Source: Prochilodus magdalenae
Lineage: Eukaryota > Chordata > Actinopteri > Characiformes > Prochilodontidae
NCBI GenBank assembly: GCA_024036415.1
Contig: JAMWET010001275.1
Span: 145,001-209,000 of the forward strand
DNA length: 64,000 nt
Reading direction: 5' to 3'
Position numbers and translations under genes: made by a program. Under the pieces are notes generated by a model. It did not search any database. It saw only the letters and a program-made list of their open reading frames with translations, and had not been told where the DNA came from. Numbering within the stretch: position 1 is the stretch's first letter; each line of letters begins with the position of its first letter. Positions 14,001-27,142 of this stretch are shown here, in pieces.

Positions 14001-17000
14001 GAGCAAACTGCTGAATCCACCGTGGGCTACGAACAGCTGAAGGACAGCAGCAGTGTAAATGAGTTCTTAAGCTTTGTCGCCTCCTCTGTTGGAAATGGAT
14101 ACTGTCCTATATATATGAAATACGAGTCTGTCATACCCTGTAATAAAATATACAGATATATGTAAATACATTTGTCCCATTTGTTCAAATTTGCTTACAG
14201 TCCCCAGATCTTGCCATACACCTTGCGCGTGCTTGAGTTGATGAGATCCTGGTGGGCTGTGTGCTTTCGGTGATTAGTCTGGTAGAGACTGAGTGGGCGT
14301 TTATTCTCAATATGCTCTCCTCTGTGTCCTTGCAGAACAAAGCTCTTTTCCAGCAGCTGAGTCTGAAGGAGAACGGCATCCAGCTCCGTGGAGCGCACAG
14401 CGAAGGCAGAGAAGGTGAGCCATGTATTTGCAGTCAGCCACAAACTTAAACCCTTTCCAAAGGTGTTCATGATCTTCATAACTATATCATATTACTGACA
14501 CAGAGCTCATATGCAAAGTTTGAATACCTCCCACCTGTAAACTTAACGTTTCCGCTCTCTGCTGCCTGCAAACATCCAATATTTGGCATACTCTATCCAC
14601 ATATAAATGATGTTCTCCTCAAATAATCACGACTGAAAACGAGTGGTGTGTGTCGGACTAGCCTGAGGGCTTAATTGTGGTGTATAGCCTTTTGCTTACA
14701 GCACTTTCCACAACTGAGACTAACTGACTGTCTTAATTCATGTGTTGTTCATGTGAACGACTGCTTCACCACTATTTAGAATGGGTTTATTGCTTCCTAA
14801 TTGATTATTTAGCTGTTGTTTATAGCGAATGTTAATTATGTATGCAAATTTATACACAGTTATCATAATGTGTAACACAGTATTGGTTAACTGTCTACTC
14901 CCTCACCTGACACTGAACTGTGGTTCTTCCCCACAAGCTATTGCAATGATACAAGCAGGTCCCATGGAGTCATGCAGGAATGCAGACTTCCGGCTTAAAC
15001 CCTGTTTTCACTCTGTAAAAGTGTTGTGTGTTGAATGTATGAGCAGCAATGGCCATTGTCACAACAAACTCGCCTCAAGAATTCAATATGTCCACCATTT
15101 TTGTAGCCTTTATAGAAAACGCTGTCAGACATTGCTGTACAATGGCTGTGAAACGTGTTTGTGATGTTACATGCTTGATTAGTTTTGTTTTGCACATTAA
15201 TAAAGAGCAAGGTAGGTCACAGTGTAGCAGCAGCCAATACTAAAACAGCTTTATGTCCATATTGTGCAGCCATAGTTTGACATACAGTGTACGATGACGT
15301 AGCCAAATAGTTGGCACAGTGCTAATTGGTTTACACTACACGTTAGCTAAACTAGCCTTACGTGTAAAACTAAAGAGACACCAAGCATGCTTTGGCTGAT
15401 TGGCGAGCGGTGAAATGGGAGTGAAAATCTAGTCAAATGATTCCTGTATATCCCTCCATCACCTGCTATTGCTATCCCATAAATGTTACCCTTGCTTTCT
15501 TTCAGACTTGTTGAGTTACACGCCCTAATGGTTGCTCGCCCTACCCTTCATGCCTTTGTTCTGTTTGAAGTCCCGCTTGGGTGAGATGTAGTTAAAGAAT
15601 AGCGAACGGGGGAGCTAATTATGCGTACATGCTGGAGGCGGCGTCAGATGTTTAATGTATGAGCGGCTAATTAAGGTGCGAGGCAGCACCGTGTGTAGCG
15701 GTTTAAGGTTGTGCAATACTGGGACCATTGTAATTACTCGTTTAACTTTGTATATTGCTGCTGCTCAGTGATGCAATGTAGACCTGAAATCTGCGCCACC
15801 ATCTCTGCTCTATCTCACACTCCCTCCCTTGTTCTTCTTTTTCTCTTTTTCCATGTTTCTCCCTCACTCTGTCTATCTCTCTTAGTGATGTGTCGTGTCT
15901 ATGTGAGTTCAGACTCATATTTGAGCATCAGGGTGAGGACGACGGTAGTGGCCCAGGAACTCCTGCACATCGTGGCTCAGAGGATGGAGAAGCCTGAGGA
16001 GGACATGGTTCTGGTGGCCCAGGCATACAGTGGAGGTGAGCTCTGGATGTGAACACTCCTGATTTCTTTACAGTGGTAGGGATGGGAACCAGGAGTTAGA
16101 GTGTCTCCAACACTAATGTAGCCATTTGGTTTACTATCCAAAACCACCAGTAAGCATGCACATGCCTTCTGGGTTATATGTGGTGATGATAGTAGTGAAA
16201 TAGTGGTGAATCCGAAAAATTATTTTTTGTGGGGACTACTTTGTATTACGATGACCTGCATGTGTGCGTCCACCATTAATGGAATTTTAAAATGCCAAAA
16301 CTTTTTTAAAACTTCCATGAAGCATTAGGCAGCATGTTTATAGTAATTTTATGTAATAACTTGAGGAGGTGATGGAGCTTTTTAGGCATTACACTCTTCA
16401 GGTGTCTGGTTCCCATCACTAACACAATGAACAGTACTGACTTTGTAGGTTTATGTAGAACAGAGCATTTCACACCAAACCTTACATTATAACCTCTTAA
16501 TGCTTAAATTACATAGAAGGCCTGTGCCTGTGCATGTATGCACACATATCTAGTCATATTTCCAAATAACTGAGCTATGACTGCACCTGTGCTCTGTGCT
16601 GATATGTTTTTTTACATCTCCATTTCTATGTTTAGAGAAACGTGCCATTCAGCCCCACGACTCCATCTTCTCTGAGTCTCTGACTCTTCCTGGTAGACTC
16701 TTGGCCTGCTGGAAGGACCTGAGTGAGATCCTGGTATGTTTAGAAAACATGGTGTGACATGGGTCATAGTGAGCCCTGAGCTAACCCTAACCCTCATTGG
16801 CTCAATCATCTAACAAGCATTAATCTGTGACTGTCTGCTGGCTTTGGGGAGCATTAGTCAGTGTTCATTAAAGAAAGAATGCTGGTCCAGAATCTGTTTT
16901 GTCCTTTCATGTACAGGTACCTGTAGAGTTTACTTGTGTAAGGACAGTGAATGGATGATATTAGATCTCTTTTACCCATTTGAGGAACAATCACATGCAA

Positions 17001-20000
17001 AAGTTTTGGCACCCCTGGACTAATGGCATGTTATGTTGATTATGAAGTGATAATAAGTTAACTCCTCCTCCTTCGTAGTGATCTCACTTCTGTACATTTG
17101 AATACACAGTTACTGATCATATGCTGAATTTACACATGTAATGACAAACATATTTATTTTCATATATGTTTATAATATATTTTGTGTTTTATGCTTTTAA
17201 ACTGAGCAAATAAATAGACAATCTGTAGAAATGTACGTGTGTGTATATATAGGTTCTAGTGGATGTTGCCATTTCACCAGCTGTGTACAGGCCTATGTCT
17301 TAATGGGGTAGCCAGTCCATTGTTCTGAGAACCCCAGCAGTTTTTTCTGGGGGGGTGTTTTTTTTTATTGCTCAGTAAATGGTTTTTAACAGCTACTCAT
17401 CCTTTCAGACCCATAGCACTGAATTGTCTTTTTCATAGTGGGAGGATTGACAGATGTTTTCAGAGTGGAGCTTGATGTTTCTCCTCTCTCTCAAAGATGA
17501 AAGTACTGTTTATCTGAAGTGGAGAATTTTGGTCTTCTTACACTGTTGTTAGGAATCCCGTTTTTGGAATTCCATTTTTATGCTCATTTATTTTCCTTTG
17601 ACTTCCCACTTTAAGTGAATTATCTGATCTCCTCTGAAACAATTCCATGTACATGATAATTATATAAGTGCCAAAGTACAGTATATACTGTTATACCAGC
17701 TAGGCCAGGAAATCCTGCTCTCACACTCTCTTCTTTTTTCTCTTCTGCCTCCTGCAGCCCCCTCTAACAGACTGCCCAGAACTGGCTCAGCGGCCCACGC
17801 GTCTCCTGGGCATTAACACGTGGGATGTTTCCGTGGCACTCACCAACCTCGACTGGAGTCTTTTCAACTCTGTACATGAGGTAAGGTCTTCCAGTTGAGA
17901 GGCAAATGAAGGTCAGATTGATGCTAATGTGTGATAGGTAGCCGTTCTGTTGGTTAAATGTGCACTGCAGTTGTCATCTATAAAAACAGATCATGTATTT
18001 TTAAACATTTTTTATATTTTTTATTATTATTTGTGTATTTAAGCTTCTAATCAATGCCTGAAAATAAAGCACATGTACATTTCATCAGATCTAAGTCATA
18101 GTGCACATATTGTACAAAAAATCATTAGCATGACCTTTACATTAATTTAACCAGCTCATTTCTGCTTAAAATGTAGCTGACTGTTTTTGTTGCTGTGCCT
18201 TTAAAGACAGATATATGTAATTTACCTCTGCACGCTTTCTGCACATCCCCAAAGGTGTCTTGAGGAACCACCATGGTGATCATGTGGAGTGTTTAAAAAT
18301 GACAGTCCCATATTCAATAAACTATGGTAGTTGTTCAGTGATGCTTTCAGGGCTCACATCCCTGATTGCCTTTCCTGTGTAATGACACATTCAAAATGCA
18401 GGACTGAAACCACAGTATTATTCTTATACTGTACATCTGTATCCAGTGTGATCTGATTGGTCAGATCACCCACCCTGTTCTGATCTCCGTTGATGGTCAT
18501 CTGTGATAGCAGTAGCAGCATCCTGCTACATGCTCCGCCCCTTTGTTTTTCTGTGTCTTGCAGTGTGCACACACTTCTCTACTGTACAGCTGTAAACAGG
18601 GTATCAGTTAGAGCCAGAGTCTGATTCAGAGTCTGCATTGTGTGAGGGCATGTCAAGCCTGCTGGTACACGTGCAATAAGGATGGTGTTACGAGATTGCA
18701 TCATCATAATACAGAGAATTAGTCCTCTTTAATATGTCAGGTGGAGCTAAACCACTGTAGGTGGTAATAGGTAGATACATATATGGCAGATACATATATT
18801 TGTGATGTCACAAAAGCAGTGCAAACAACATTGGCTGTTTTTGCAACTTGATTTCCATTTGGACGGATGCATTTTGAACAGTTAACACAGTTGACCACTG
18901 ACTTCCACTGTAAAAGAATACTGCTGTGGCATCCATCCTGAAGTATGTTGTGAGTTGAGGTTATTTAAAGCTACGCTCTTGTGCTCCTGTCTACAGCAAG
19001 AGCTGGTGTACTACACATTCAGCCGCCAGGCAAGTAGTGGCCACACGGTGGCACTGGAGCAGCTGCTGCAGCGATGTAATGAGGTCCAGCAGTGGGTCAT
19101 GTCAGAGGTGCTGCTCTGTCCATCCCTCGGAAAGCGCGTTCAGCTGCTCAAGAAATTCATCAAGATCGCTGCCCAGTAAGAGCCTCAGCCTCTTCATATG
19201 AATATAATGTAGCGTTGTCTAATTAAATCCTGAGTGTAAAAGGTCACGAAGATTGCTGTGAGAGGTTAAAGCTCCCACAAGGTCAGCACTGGAAAGCTGA
19301 TAATGGAATCTGGGAATAAGCTGGCTGTGGCTTAATTCATTTTCAGCTGCTGGAATTGTTTTTGGCTAAAAGACAATGTGTAGCTATACATCTGGGAATC
19401 TCATTGTTAGAGGTTAAACATGTGTGTTTGTGTTCTCCATAGCTGTAAAGCACAGAGGAACCTCAACTCCTCCTTCGCCATTATAATGGGCCTGAACACA
19501 GCAGCGGTGAGCCGGTTAAATCAGACCTGGGAGGTAAGAGACATATTTTGTGTGTGTGCATGTTTGTTTCAGACCTCAGTATCATTGAATCTGTTTGGGA
19601 TTATGAGAAGCAAAAGAAACCTCTGAGATTGAGGTTTGCAAAAACACCCCTGCAGATTTTGAAAAATTTCAAGGCCTGACACTCTGAAAGCAAGGGTGGA
19701 ACTGCTGACTGCAAAAAAGAAGTTGATATAGTTTTATGTGAAATATGTGTTTTGCGCTCATTTCTGATTATGAAATATTAATAACTTGAAAAAGAAGCAC
19801 AAACCATTTAAAGAATGGTTTCATGAAAGGTAGAAAGGTCATTTTAATAATAATAATTTCATTTCAATAACAACTCACACAGCGTAGATCAACTTAATCC
19901 ACCAACACTTTATTCACAGTTTACAGAAGAACAATGTGAAGTTTGAACATGTTTAAACATTTGGAAGTGAATAATAATATATCATTTTATGTTAGGAAAA

Positions 20001-23000
20001 AAAATTCTTATGAATACATTTACAGCATTAAGCTGATGTTCTTATCCAGAGCGACTTACAAGGTTAATCATATTACAGGTGGGCCAGTGTAGCGTTAGGA
20101 GTCTTGCCCAAGGACTCTTATTGGTGTAGCACAGCATAGTCACTCAGCCCAGGATTTGAACCCCAGTCTCCCACGTGTAGTGGTGTTATCCGCTGAGCTA
20201 CACCAACCTTACGAATACCTATGAATGACTGTAGATTAAGTGAGTTCCATTTGAACTCCAACCCTGTCTCTAGTTCCATCCAGAGAAAAAATGAATAATG
20301 TAATAAATGTACATTTGATATTATACAGCCCAGATCATCAGTCAGTCAAATTGGAGTCTTACACATTTTGGCTAAGCTAAAAGTCAATGTTAAGCACAAA
20401 ATGAATAGTCCTTTGAAAAAGTAGGCCTGAAAAGCTGTCCAGCATGCACCATTTTCACATAGTACAGCTGTAGTGGTTTTACTGGTGAGTTTAAATGAGT
20501 GGCGTAACAGATCTTTAACTGAAATTGTAATACTAAAATTATGAAAATACAAATGCTGAGTCAGATTTGATTGAAGCTGCCTGAAACATTAACCATGTTA
20601 ACATTGGCTTGTTGTGTGTTCCTCCAGAAAGTTCCGGGAAAGTTTAAGAAGCTGTTCTCTGAACTCGAGTTATTAACTGTAAGTCACTCCTGCAGCACTA
20701 AGCATGAACTTGGTTCGTACTGTATTATGTCAGGTGCAACTTGTGTTTCTTCTGCTCTGGTGAAGTTCATGTGTTGACTGTTGACTCTTGTTGCTCCACT
20801 GCAGGACCCCTCTTTGAACCACAAGGCCTACAGAGACGCCTTCAGGAAGATGAAGCCGCCCAAAATTCCATTCATGCCTCTGCTACTCAAAGGTGAGGCC
20901 TCTGCCTGCTGTCTCTGTGTAATAAAGATACAGTTGCAGGTAACTAATGACAAGATGAGCTAAGGATGTGTAACCATCACAAAAAGGGGTAACATATTTC
21001 TCCAGCAGTGATACACAATGCTGACACAACCATGCTGTAAGCATGTAAGGGCAAGATATTATATTATTATGACCACACGTGACATTTTTCTTTCAGTGTC
21101 ATGTTACTATTACTCTTAATTTTCATGACAGATATGCTAATATTGCATGTCATGATGACTAAAATCTAATAATGAATAAATTAACTGTCATATCATCAAA
21201 CACTGACATGTATCATCATGATAACCACCACATTGACATGACACTGTTGTATTACCATATATACCTATAACAGCATAGACAACTGATAACAGCACACAAC
21301 ATCTACCATGACTTGTTTAAGACATGGGTAAGTCAGTATTAGTAGTGGGGTTTAAGTAGAGTGCTACCTGTCTATCCATTATTATTTTTAATTCTTATTT
21401 TCCATTTGCAGACATCACTTTCATTCACGAGGGGAACAAAACATTTCACGATAATCTCGTCAACTTTGAGAAGCTGGTGAGTGAGTCTTCAGTAACTTCA
21501 GTTTCATGGGTAACTTTATAGTTAAAATGACATATTTTAGTGGAAATCTGTGAAAAAACTCGAAATGTGGAATTTCACACCATATTCATCCCAAAAATAC
21601 CACATCATTCACTGGCTGAGATGTAAAGAGAGATCTATGTCATCAGGCAGGAAAGTCATAACCATTTTAAGTAATAACGTCCTTTTATGCAGCCCTTGAG
21701 TAAAGCTGAGATGCGAAACGCTTCATTGTAGAAAAATGTGCTGAACCGTTGTGATGACAATAACACTAATATTTATTTATTATACTAAACGATAGTGAAT
21801 CTACATGTAGCTTCAGATATCTGGTTCCTATCACGACCACTGTGAATTCTGAATGGAGCATTTCACATGAAACCACACTGAATATAACTATATGACTATA
21901 TTAACATTTAATCATGTAGAAGTCCAGTGTATCAATATTTTATTATTAATATTCTGAACGTGTATTAAGCCCTTCAACTATTAAAATTGCATTGCTTTTA
22001 TAATATACCATATGGTCATAAGTAGCTACTGTTTAAAAGGGTTGCTTGACTCAGGAGAGCAGCGTACAATTCCCCAATCTGACAGTCGGTGATTATACTA
22101 TACTATAATATACTATATTCAATTCAGTTCAATTTATTGTCATTAGCAATGCGTGCTTACGTTTACAATAAAAAGAGTGTTTTATTAAGGAGGTAGAAAC
22201 AAGCATATGTTATAGAATATATTATAAAACTTTAATAAGGCAAGACCATTAATGATACACTCACCTGCCTGATTACCCATCCTGGATAGAAGCTTGTATT
22301 AAATATGTAAAGATGATAAAGGATAAAGTATTTCTCCCAAAAGTAATCCAGATAGCCAATATTAAAACATCATATTGCAGACATTTACATATGCATAATG
22401 CAAAAGGCTTTACACCAAATAGTAACACGTTATGCAGCACAATGGCATATAGACAAGCATTGGAATGGTTGGTTCTTTCAAATTGTCACATGCATTGCCT
22501 TGTTCCTTACCCTTCCAAAAGCGTTGAGGATTCCTGTAGTCTTGTCATGATCTTGAGAATTAAGGAACTGGGTTAACTCAGCCTCCATTTTAGCCATTAG
22601 CTTCTTCTTCAGGTGGTTTTATATTACCCAGTGTTTTTAAAATACCGAGATGTCAATACCAGTGGAGCTACTTTTACCGTGGGAGGCTTTAGCTTGACTG
22701 TGAATTATGGAAGGTAGTTTAATCTGGAATTATTACTTGGCAGACTATAGACTATAGGCATTGCAGATTCATACTGGATTAAAATCACAGATCTCCACAG
22801 TAATCACTCAGATTACAGCACCTTCACTGGTAATACCAATCCAGCTCCAGTAGGGTTTGCTAATGCAGTTATTGAGTCTATCGTCTCTTTTTCTTTTTCT
22901 CTTTCTCAGCATATGATTGCGGACACTGTTCGTCTCATCCGCCACTGTCAGACTGACCAAGCAGGTGGGTCTCCATGGGGTCACGTGATCTTTGTTCTGC

Positions 23001-23305
23001 GATAATGGGATAGCTTTATTGGTTGTATTGGTTAATTGTTGCTTGACACACAATCTGTAGACTTCATCCTCATAAATGTTTATATTTCTGCTTCCTTTAT
23101 TAATCACCAAGCCCCACTCACCATGTAGCAGATCTGTTTCCTTTACTGACCGATGACTTTATGTGGTGCCGTTTTCATTTCCCCAGGAAACGAGGTTACT
23201 CAGAGCGACGGTCCAGATGTGAGAGCCAGCGTGCACTACCTTCACATTATTGACAATCAGCAGACTCTGTTTGAGCTGTCTCACAGACTGGAGCCCAGAG
23301 CGTAA
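2076..23305 (+). CDS. rapgef5: Rap guanine nucleotide exchange factor 5 (3' part, 15 exons)
   Basis: GEF for Rap GTPases (MR-GEF/Repac, EPAC family), without a cyclic-nucleotide domain in the visible part. Exons: 2076-2154, 3278-3422, 8237-8328, 12225-12255, 14336-14414, 15886-16035, 16636-16733, 17758-17880, 18997-19175, 19443-19533, 20628-20678, 20805-20892, 21412-21476, 22910-22964, 23187-23305 (stop TAA). Phases join throughout, giving about 480 residues. Exons 1-5 carry the REM domain ([39 protein letters not shown]). Exons 6-7 carry the Ras-association-like region. Exons 8-15 carry the CDC25 GEF domain ([63 protein letters not shown]). The ending [17 protein letters not shown] and the short linker fit RAPGEF5 better than RAPGEF3 or RAPGEF4, whose C-termini I recall as different. 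5' exons are off-window. Zebrafish has two rapgef5 paralogues; I cannot say which this is. Confidence 0.93.
2155..3277 (+). other. rapgef5: U12-type AT-AC intron in rapgef5
   Basis: The intron starts ATATCCTTCC, the canonical minor-spliceosome AT-AC donor (ATATCCTT), and ends CCCTCAC. A U12-type branch site, CCCCTTAAC (consensus TTCCTTRAY), has its branch A at about 3266, 11 nt before the AC. Splicing here joins GGA-CA to C-TAT-TGC and reads [15 protein letters not shown], which aligns residue for residue with the human LLRHYSAKKYQGKEE I recall. No plausible GT donor and AG acceptor give that protein. The intron carries a Tc1-like relic (2550-3040). Confidence 0.88.
2550..3040 (-). repeat. 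Tc1-like element relic with terminal inverted repeats
   Basis: The ends GTCACATTGTTATGAC (2550-2565) and GTCATAATAATGTGAC (3025-3040) are inverted copies with one mismatch. On the minus strand the left half reads [13 protein letters not shown]..., the conserved C-terminal catalytic stretch of Tc1-family DDE transposases, and then [10 protein letters not shown]. The copy is about 490 bp, far shorter than a full element of about 1.3 kb or more, so it is internally deleted and non-autonomous. It lies entirely within the U12 intron of rapgef5. Confidence 0.8.
6384..6500. repeat. Short hAT-type MITE
   Basis: The copy begins CAGGGGTTCTCAAACTG and ends CAGGTTGAGAACCACA, typical hAT-superfamily inverted termini. 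The flanks CTTTAGTA and CTTTGGTG look like an 8-bp target-site duplication with two changes, the length hAT elements make. No coding content. Confidence 0.75.
7447..7469. repeat. (CA)n microsatellite
   Basis: Run of CACACA dinucleotides in a rapgef5 intron. Confidence 0.85.
9379..9663 (-). repeat. tRNA-derived SINE, minus strand, with ATAAAT tail
   Basis: Read on the minus strand it starts GGGGCAGTCGTGGACTGGAG (A-box region), then GCCGGTTCGATTCCC (perfect B box), then a unique body and an (ATAA)n tail, which on + is the (ATTT)n run at 9379-9412. The flanks CCCATTTTATT and CCCCATTTTAAT suggest a short target-site duplication. This is the usual anatomy of a Pol III SINE. It lies in a rapgef5 intron. 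Confidence 0.8.
11220..11935 (+). repeat. Tc1-like transposon relic split by a SINE
   Basis: The part before the SINE (to about 11536) reads in the + direction as the second helix-turn-helix region of a Tc1 transposase ([13 protein letters not shown], then [16 protein letters not shown] after one stop). After the SINE the reading resumes with [21 protein letters not shown], the stretch around the second catalytic Asp. Stops and frameshifts show it is dead. It sits in a rapgef5 intron. Confidence 0.8.
11537..11768 (-). repeat. tRNA-derived SINE, minus strand, nested in a Tc1 relic
   Basis: The minus-strand reading starts TGGTTGGTGTAGCGCAGCAG (A-box part), has the B box CGGGTTCGAATCCC, and ends in the tail common to many fish SINEs, GTAAGTCGCTCTGGATAAGA, followed by AAATGTAAATGT. 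The same family occurs at 20006-20218 and, decayed, at 27887-28055. The flanks CTTGACCTGAG and CTCGACTTAG may be a worn target-site duplication. Confidence 0.88.
12585..12879. repeat. hAT-type MITE
   Basis: It starts CAGGGTTTCTCAAACAG and ends GGTTGAGAACCCCTG, inverted termini of the same type as the element at 6384-6500 but with a different, longer interior (about 295 bp). It has no coding content and lies in the rapgef5 intron after the 31-nt exon. Confidence 0.75.
20006..20218 (-). repeat. tRNA-derived SINE, minus strand, with target-site duplication
   Basis: Same family as 11537-11768: GTAGCGCAG-type start, a changed B box (GGTTCAAATCC on the minus strand) and the GTAAGTCGCTCTGGATAAGA tail. 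The flanks CTTATGAATAC (20006-20016) and CTTACGAATAC (20208-20218) form an 11-bp duplication with one mismatch. It lies in a rapgef5 intron. Confidence 0.88.
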
Positions 23306-26300
23306 CAGCGCCACCACATTCGGCAGAACCGCAGCAGCAGGGCTACCTGATCTTCTGCTGTTATCTTCTTCACAAAAGAAAAAAGAAATCAACAGAACAA
23401 ACAGAGATTCTTTCAGAGGAATCCCATCATCAGCACCGACTGAACAGACACTGCTTATGACAGGTGTGATTTTGGTGACATGCACTTATTTGACCACAAG
23501 AGGGAGAGGTGGAGCCCCTTTCTTGGCCAAAAACCGCAGGACTGAGTGGACCTCAGTCTGACGACGTGTCTGGATCCCCAGGTTGTGTTCCTTTAGGATT
23601 TGTAATGGTTTTATTCCCTGCCGTCTCCACCTACTCGACATTTGGTTGTTGTTGTTGTAACAAAATCCCGTTTCTCCGAAATACAGTAACTAACTTCATA
23701 AGAGTGTTATGAACTTTTAATGTATGTTAACGTAATGCGATTTTATTTCTTCTAACGTAATTCGATTTTACTTTCATGGGACGTTCACACAACGTGAGAA
23801 TAGGCAGCTGGCATTTTCAAGTGACGTTAAAACAACTGAAAAATACATGGAGTTACGAGGCTTCGACACGGCAGTGACGATTCACTTCTTCACAGTCAAC
23901 CAGTGGACGCACTCCTCCGCCTGTGCACAGGACGTGTGAGGCATTTTCGATATTGTTTTGTTGAAATGCTGTTTTTCCAATGGTATACTCCACACTTCTT
24001 CTATCCTGTGGCCCTGCTACGGAGCACAGTGCTGGTCTTTATGTATGTGTTGAGTACAATACAGTTTCATAGTGGTGATACTGGAACACAACCACGTCAT
24101 AAGCGCTTTCATAGGAGCTTTTCAGGGATATGCCTGCATTTAGGACGGCCATTCTGAGTGGCTGAATGAGAACGAGAGTAGCACGTGTGGCATGGCGTGA
24201 CATGCTTCACACACACAGTAACACTTTACTGAGGGGCAGCGTTCGCAAGGCCGCATGACACTTGCATTAGCCTTTCAGCTGACATAAACCTACATTCACA
24301 TTAATAAAGGCTTATTCCAGCAGACGTCTGTTATCACGAAGGCTGTTCTTCGGTAATTATGATGTCATTTCACCTCTGTGAGTGGAACGCGTGTTGGAAT
24401 AAGCCAAGTTTGTGTCATTTTGGATGTTGTGTAGTCTTATGAACACTGCCAGTAAAGTAATGCCACACAGACGTATGTAATTACACATGTTGTTGGCTAT
24501 TGTGGTTTCTGTTGAACTTTTATAAGGTAAAGCCGTAAATGGTCCTGGGAGGGGGGGACTTGGTCCCTGCTTCCATAACATAGCAGTATTACTCCATTCG
24601 TTTTGTTCGTTTTACTTTGTTACTCTGTGCAATGCTTATGAAGACTCCTAATGCGGTTGTTGAGTGCAGTGTTTTGTTTTTTTTTTCGTTCCACATGAGC
24701 CATCAGGTTTTTTCCTCTCTCCAATGCCATAGAAAGGTGCCGTTGAACCTCATACGCTTTCAGTTAAACTGTAGACAGGAGTTGCATGCATGCACATAGT
24801 ATTTGCACTTATCATCTCTGTTTATACAATAATGTGTAAGAATGTATAAAGGTTTATATATGTAAGTTTATTGTGAGGCATATGCGTATACATATGTTCC
24901 CGTGCCAAATGCTATTATTATTATTATTATGATTATGATTATTACAGGAGGGTGATGCAATATTGAGCCTAGTTAACAGTGTGCAACTTTGTTTTAGCCT
25001 TACCTGCAGCTTACGGGGACCCATTTTGTGAAGAAATGGTATTGTGCACATGTTAATACCTGGAAATATTTCTGTTGTGTTTTTTTTTTCTTGTGGGTGG
25101 GGTCACTAGCCTAGTTTTTGTGCCAACACTTCCGTTTATGGAGACATTATAATGCCCATGTAATGCATATACAATAACAAAACAATAGTTTAACTATGAG
25201 GCTTCTTATTACTATGTTATTAAGCATATTAATGCATATTAAGCAGGGTTGAATAAACCTTCCAACCCCCACAGTTTTATAGTATCTAGTCTTGTAATGT
25301 TTGATGGTCAACACCACAAAAGTAATTGTCTCAGTCTTGGGATCAAGAGATCTCCTACTTTCTCAAGAGCTGCTTTGCGCTGCGTCATTAGTGGTAACCT
25401 ATTCACTGTATAATACACAAAAAGGCTCTGGCCACTGTAATTACTTGAGTTAATAATATAGTTATTAGCAGTCAGTCAACCAACTACTTGCTTGTTAATG
25501 CTTAATTCAAGCATTATAAGTGCTCTGTAAATGCTTAGTGCCCCCAAGTGCATCCACTCCTTCACAATACAGTAATAAGCAGTCAGTTAATTAGCACTTA
25601 GCTAGAAGAGGCTTATTAAGGACATAATGAGGGGTGACTGATATGACAAAATGTTTTATGTATAATATGTAAATAACAGTGCCCTGGAAAATGCTTATTT
25701 CACCATAGCTGCTAGTTCCAGAGTTGCTAGTTGTGTACCAACTACTGGCTTATTAATGCTTAATTAAAGCATTCTAGGTGCGCTGAAAATGCTTATTACA
25801 TCATAGTTACTGTATAATAATGTAGTAATAAGCAGCCAGCAGTTAATATCAACTACTGAATTGTTAACGCTTAATAAAAGTGCTTAATTCGTCCCAAACA
25901 CTGCTTAAAATTGTAGTAATAAGAAGCCTGTTAATTATCAGCTAAGGACTAAGCCTTAATAATGGCATTATAAGCGCATTATAATGTAGTATCTATATGT
26001 TTCTATATTATTTTTTTCAATGCTCTCTGGAAGTGAATACTTAGAATAGTTCAGTCTAATATAATCCCGGACACGTTACATTTCCTAGAGGTGGCTGATG
26101 AAAGTCAGTGACCTTCTGCAGTATCTTGCCAAAAAATGTTCTCCCCGTCTCTGGCAGCATCGCCAAATTAACCACTGTACATTTTGTACTGACCTTTTTA
26201 TGGCATTCGAGGACCAAGGCGCTTCGCTTTTATTTAATGTCTATTTAGCTATTTATGTTTGACGTGAAGGAGGATATTGGGTGGAATGTGTTTAAGTGGC

Positions 26301-26754
26301 GGAGGGTGAAAGTCCATGCAAGTCACTGACTACTAAAGATAAAGTGTACTATTTTGATATGCTACGCTGTATGTTTTGCAGTGACCTGCTCAGAAAACAA
26401 GGTCCTGGTAACATGGTGACTTGTCTTGTGGTTCAGGCCTGAAAATAGAAAGGTTTCTTTTAAAGGGGGGTGGGGGGGTATTTTTTTCGTTGCTGCTCAG
26501 ATCTGCTCTTTTTCACGCCATGTTCAGCTGGTTTGCATGTGGTTAAAAAAAACCCACCAATGAGAATGAACATGCTTGTGGTATCCTGCAACTGTAAATA
26601 GAAATAGATATGCTCTATGCTATTATTTATGTTCCAAATGGAGAAATGCAAAGCAATATGTTTACCTTCTGTGCAGTTTTTTTTCCTTTGTTGCTATAGA
26701 AACCACACACAACTTTTCTATAATATGCATTTTTACAGCCAATGAGTGAATAAA
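23306..26754 (+). other. rapgef5: Probable rapgef5 3' UTR and flank
   Basis: No exon is recognisable after the rapgef5 stop. Candidate poly(A) signals AATAAA lie near 24304 and at 26749-26754. A 3' UTR of up to 3.4 kb is plausible but unproven. The stretch includes TTATTATTATTATT near 24914 and a degenerate AT-rich repeat region at 25180-25990. Short reading frames here look like chance. Confidence 0.5.
25180..25990. repeat. Degenerate repeat of TAATAAGC / TGCTTAATT motifs
   Basis: Variants of TAATAAGCAGTCAGTTAATTAGC occur near 25459, 25570, 25831 and 25918, alternating with TGCTTAATTAAAGCATT-like blocks near 25498, 25757 and 25868. Spacing is irregular, so this is an old, broken array or overlapping copies of one element rather than a clean satellite. 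I do not recognise the family. Confidence 0.55.
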
Positions 26755-27142
26755 ACGTTTATGTAATATTATTTACTGACTTATGTCTCGTTTCTGGTGG
26801 CCCTACATTTCTGTGTGTGTGCTCTGTATTTTTAACCATCTGAAAGAGGCCGTCCTCTGGAGCTACACTGACATCTCGTGGCAATCATTGGTAACAACAG
26901 AGGCTGCTGGTTTAAAGGGGCACCCTGTCCAAAATGAAAAATGTAATCATCTCTATATATGCGTTGTAAAGATGCCTACTCAGCTCTAACAGCAGCACCA
27001 CAACAGTCCCTCGGGTATTCTAGTTTAAAGGCCAGGAAACCCTCTTCTGTATTCTGGCAGCGGGGGAACTATTGAAACTACTGGATACTCAAGGTTGAGG
27101 ATGAGCACTCAAACAAACACTTCACTGTGGAAGAGGCCTAGC

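Noticed and set aside
16990..17060. Possible Tc1/mariner end (ATGCAAAAGTTTTGGCACCC)
   Set aside because: Only one end is visible and nothing else of the element could be followed, so it is not listed as a feature. The similar word near 58658 was left out for the same reason.
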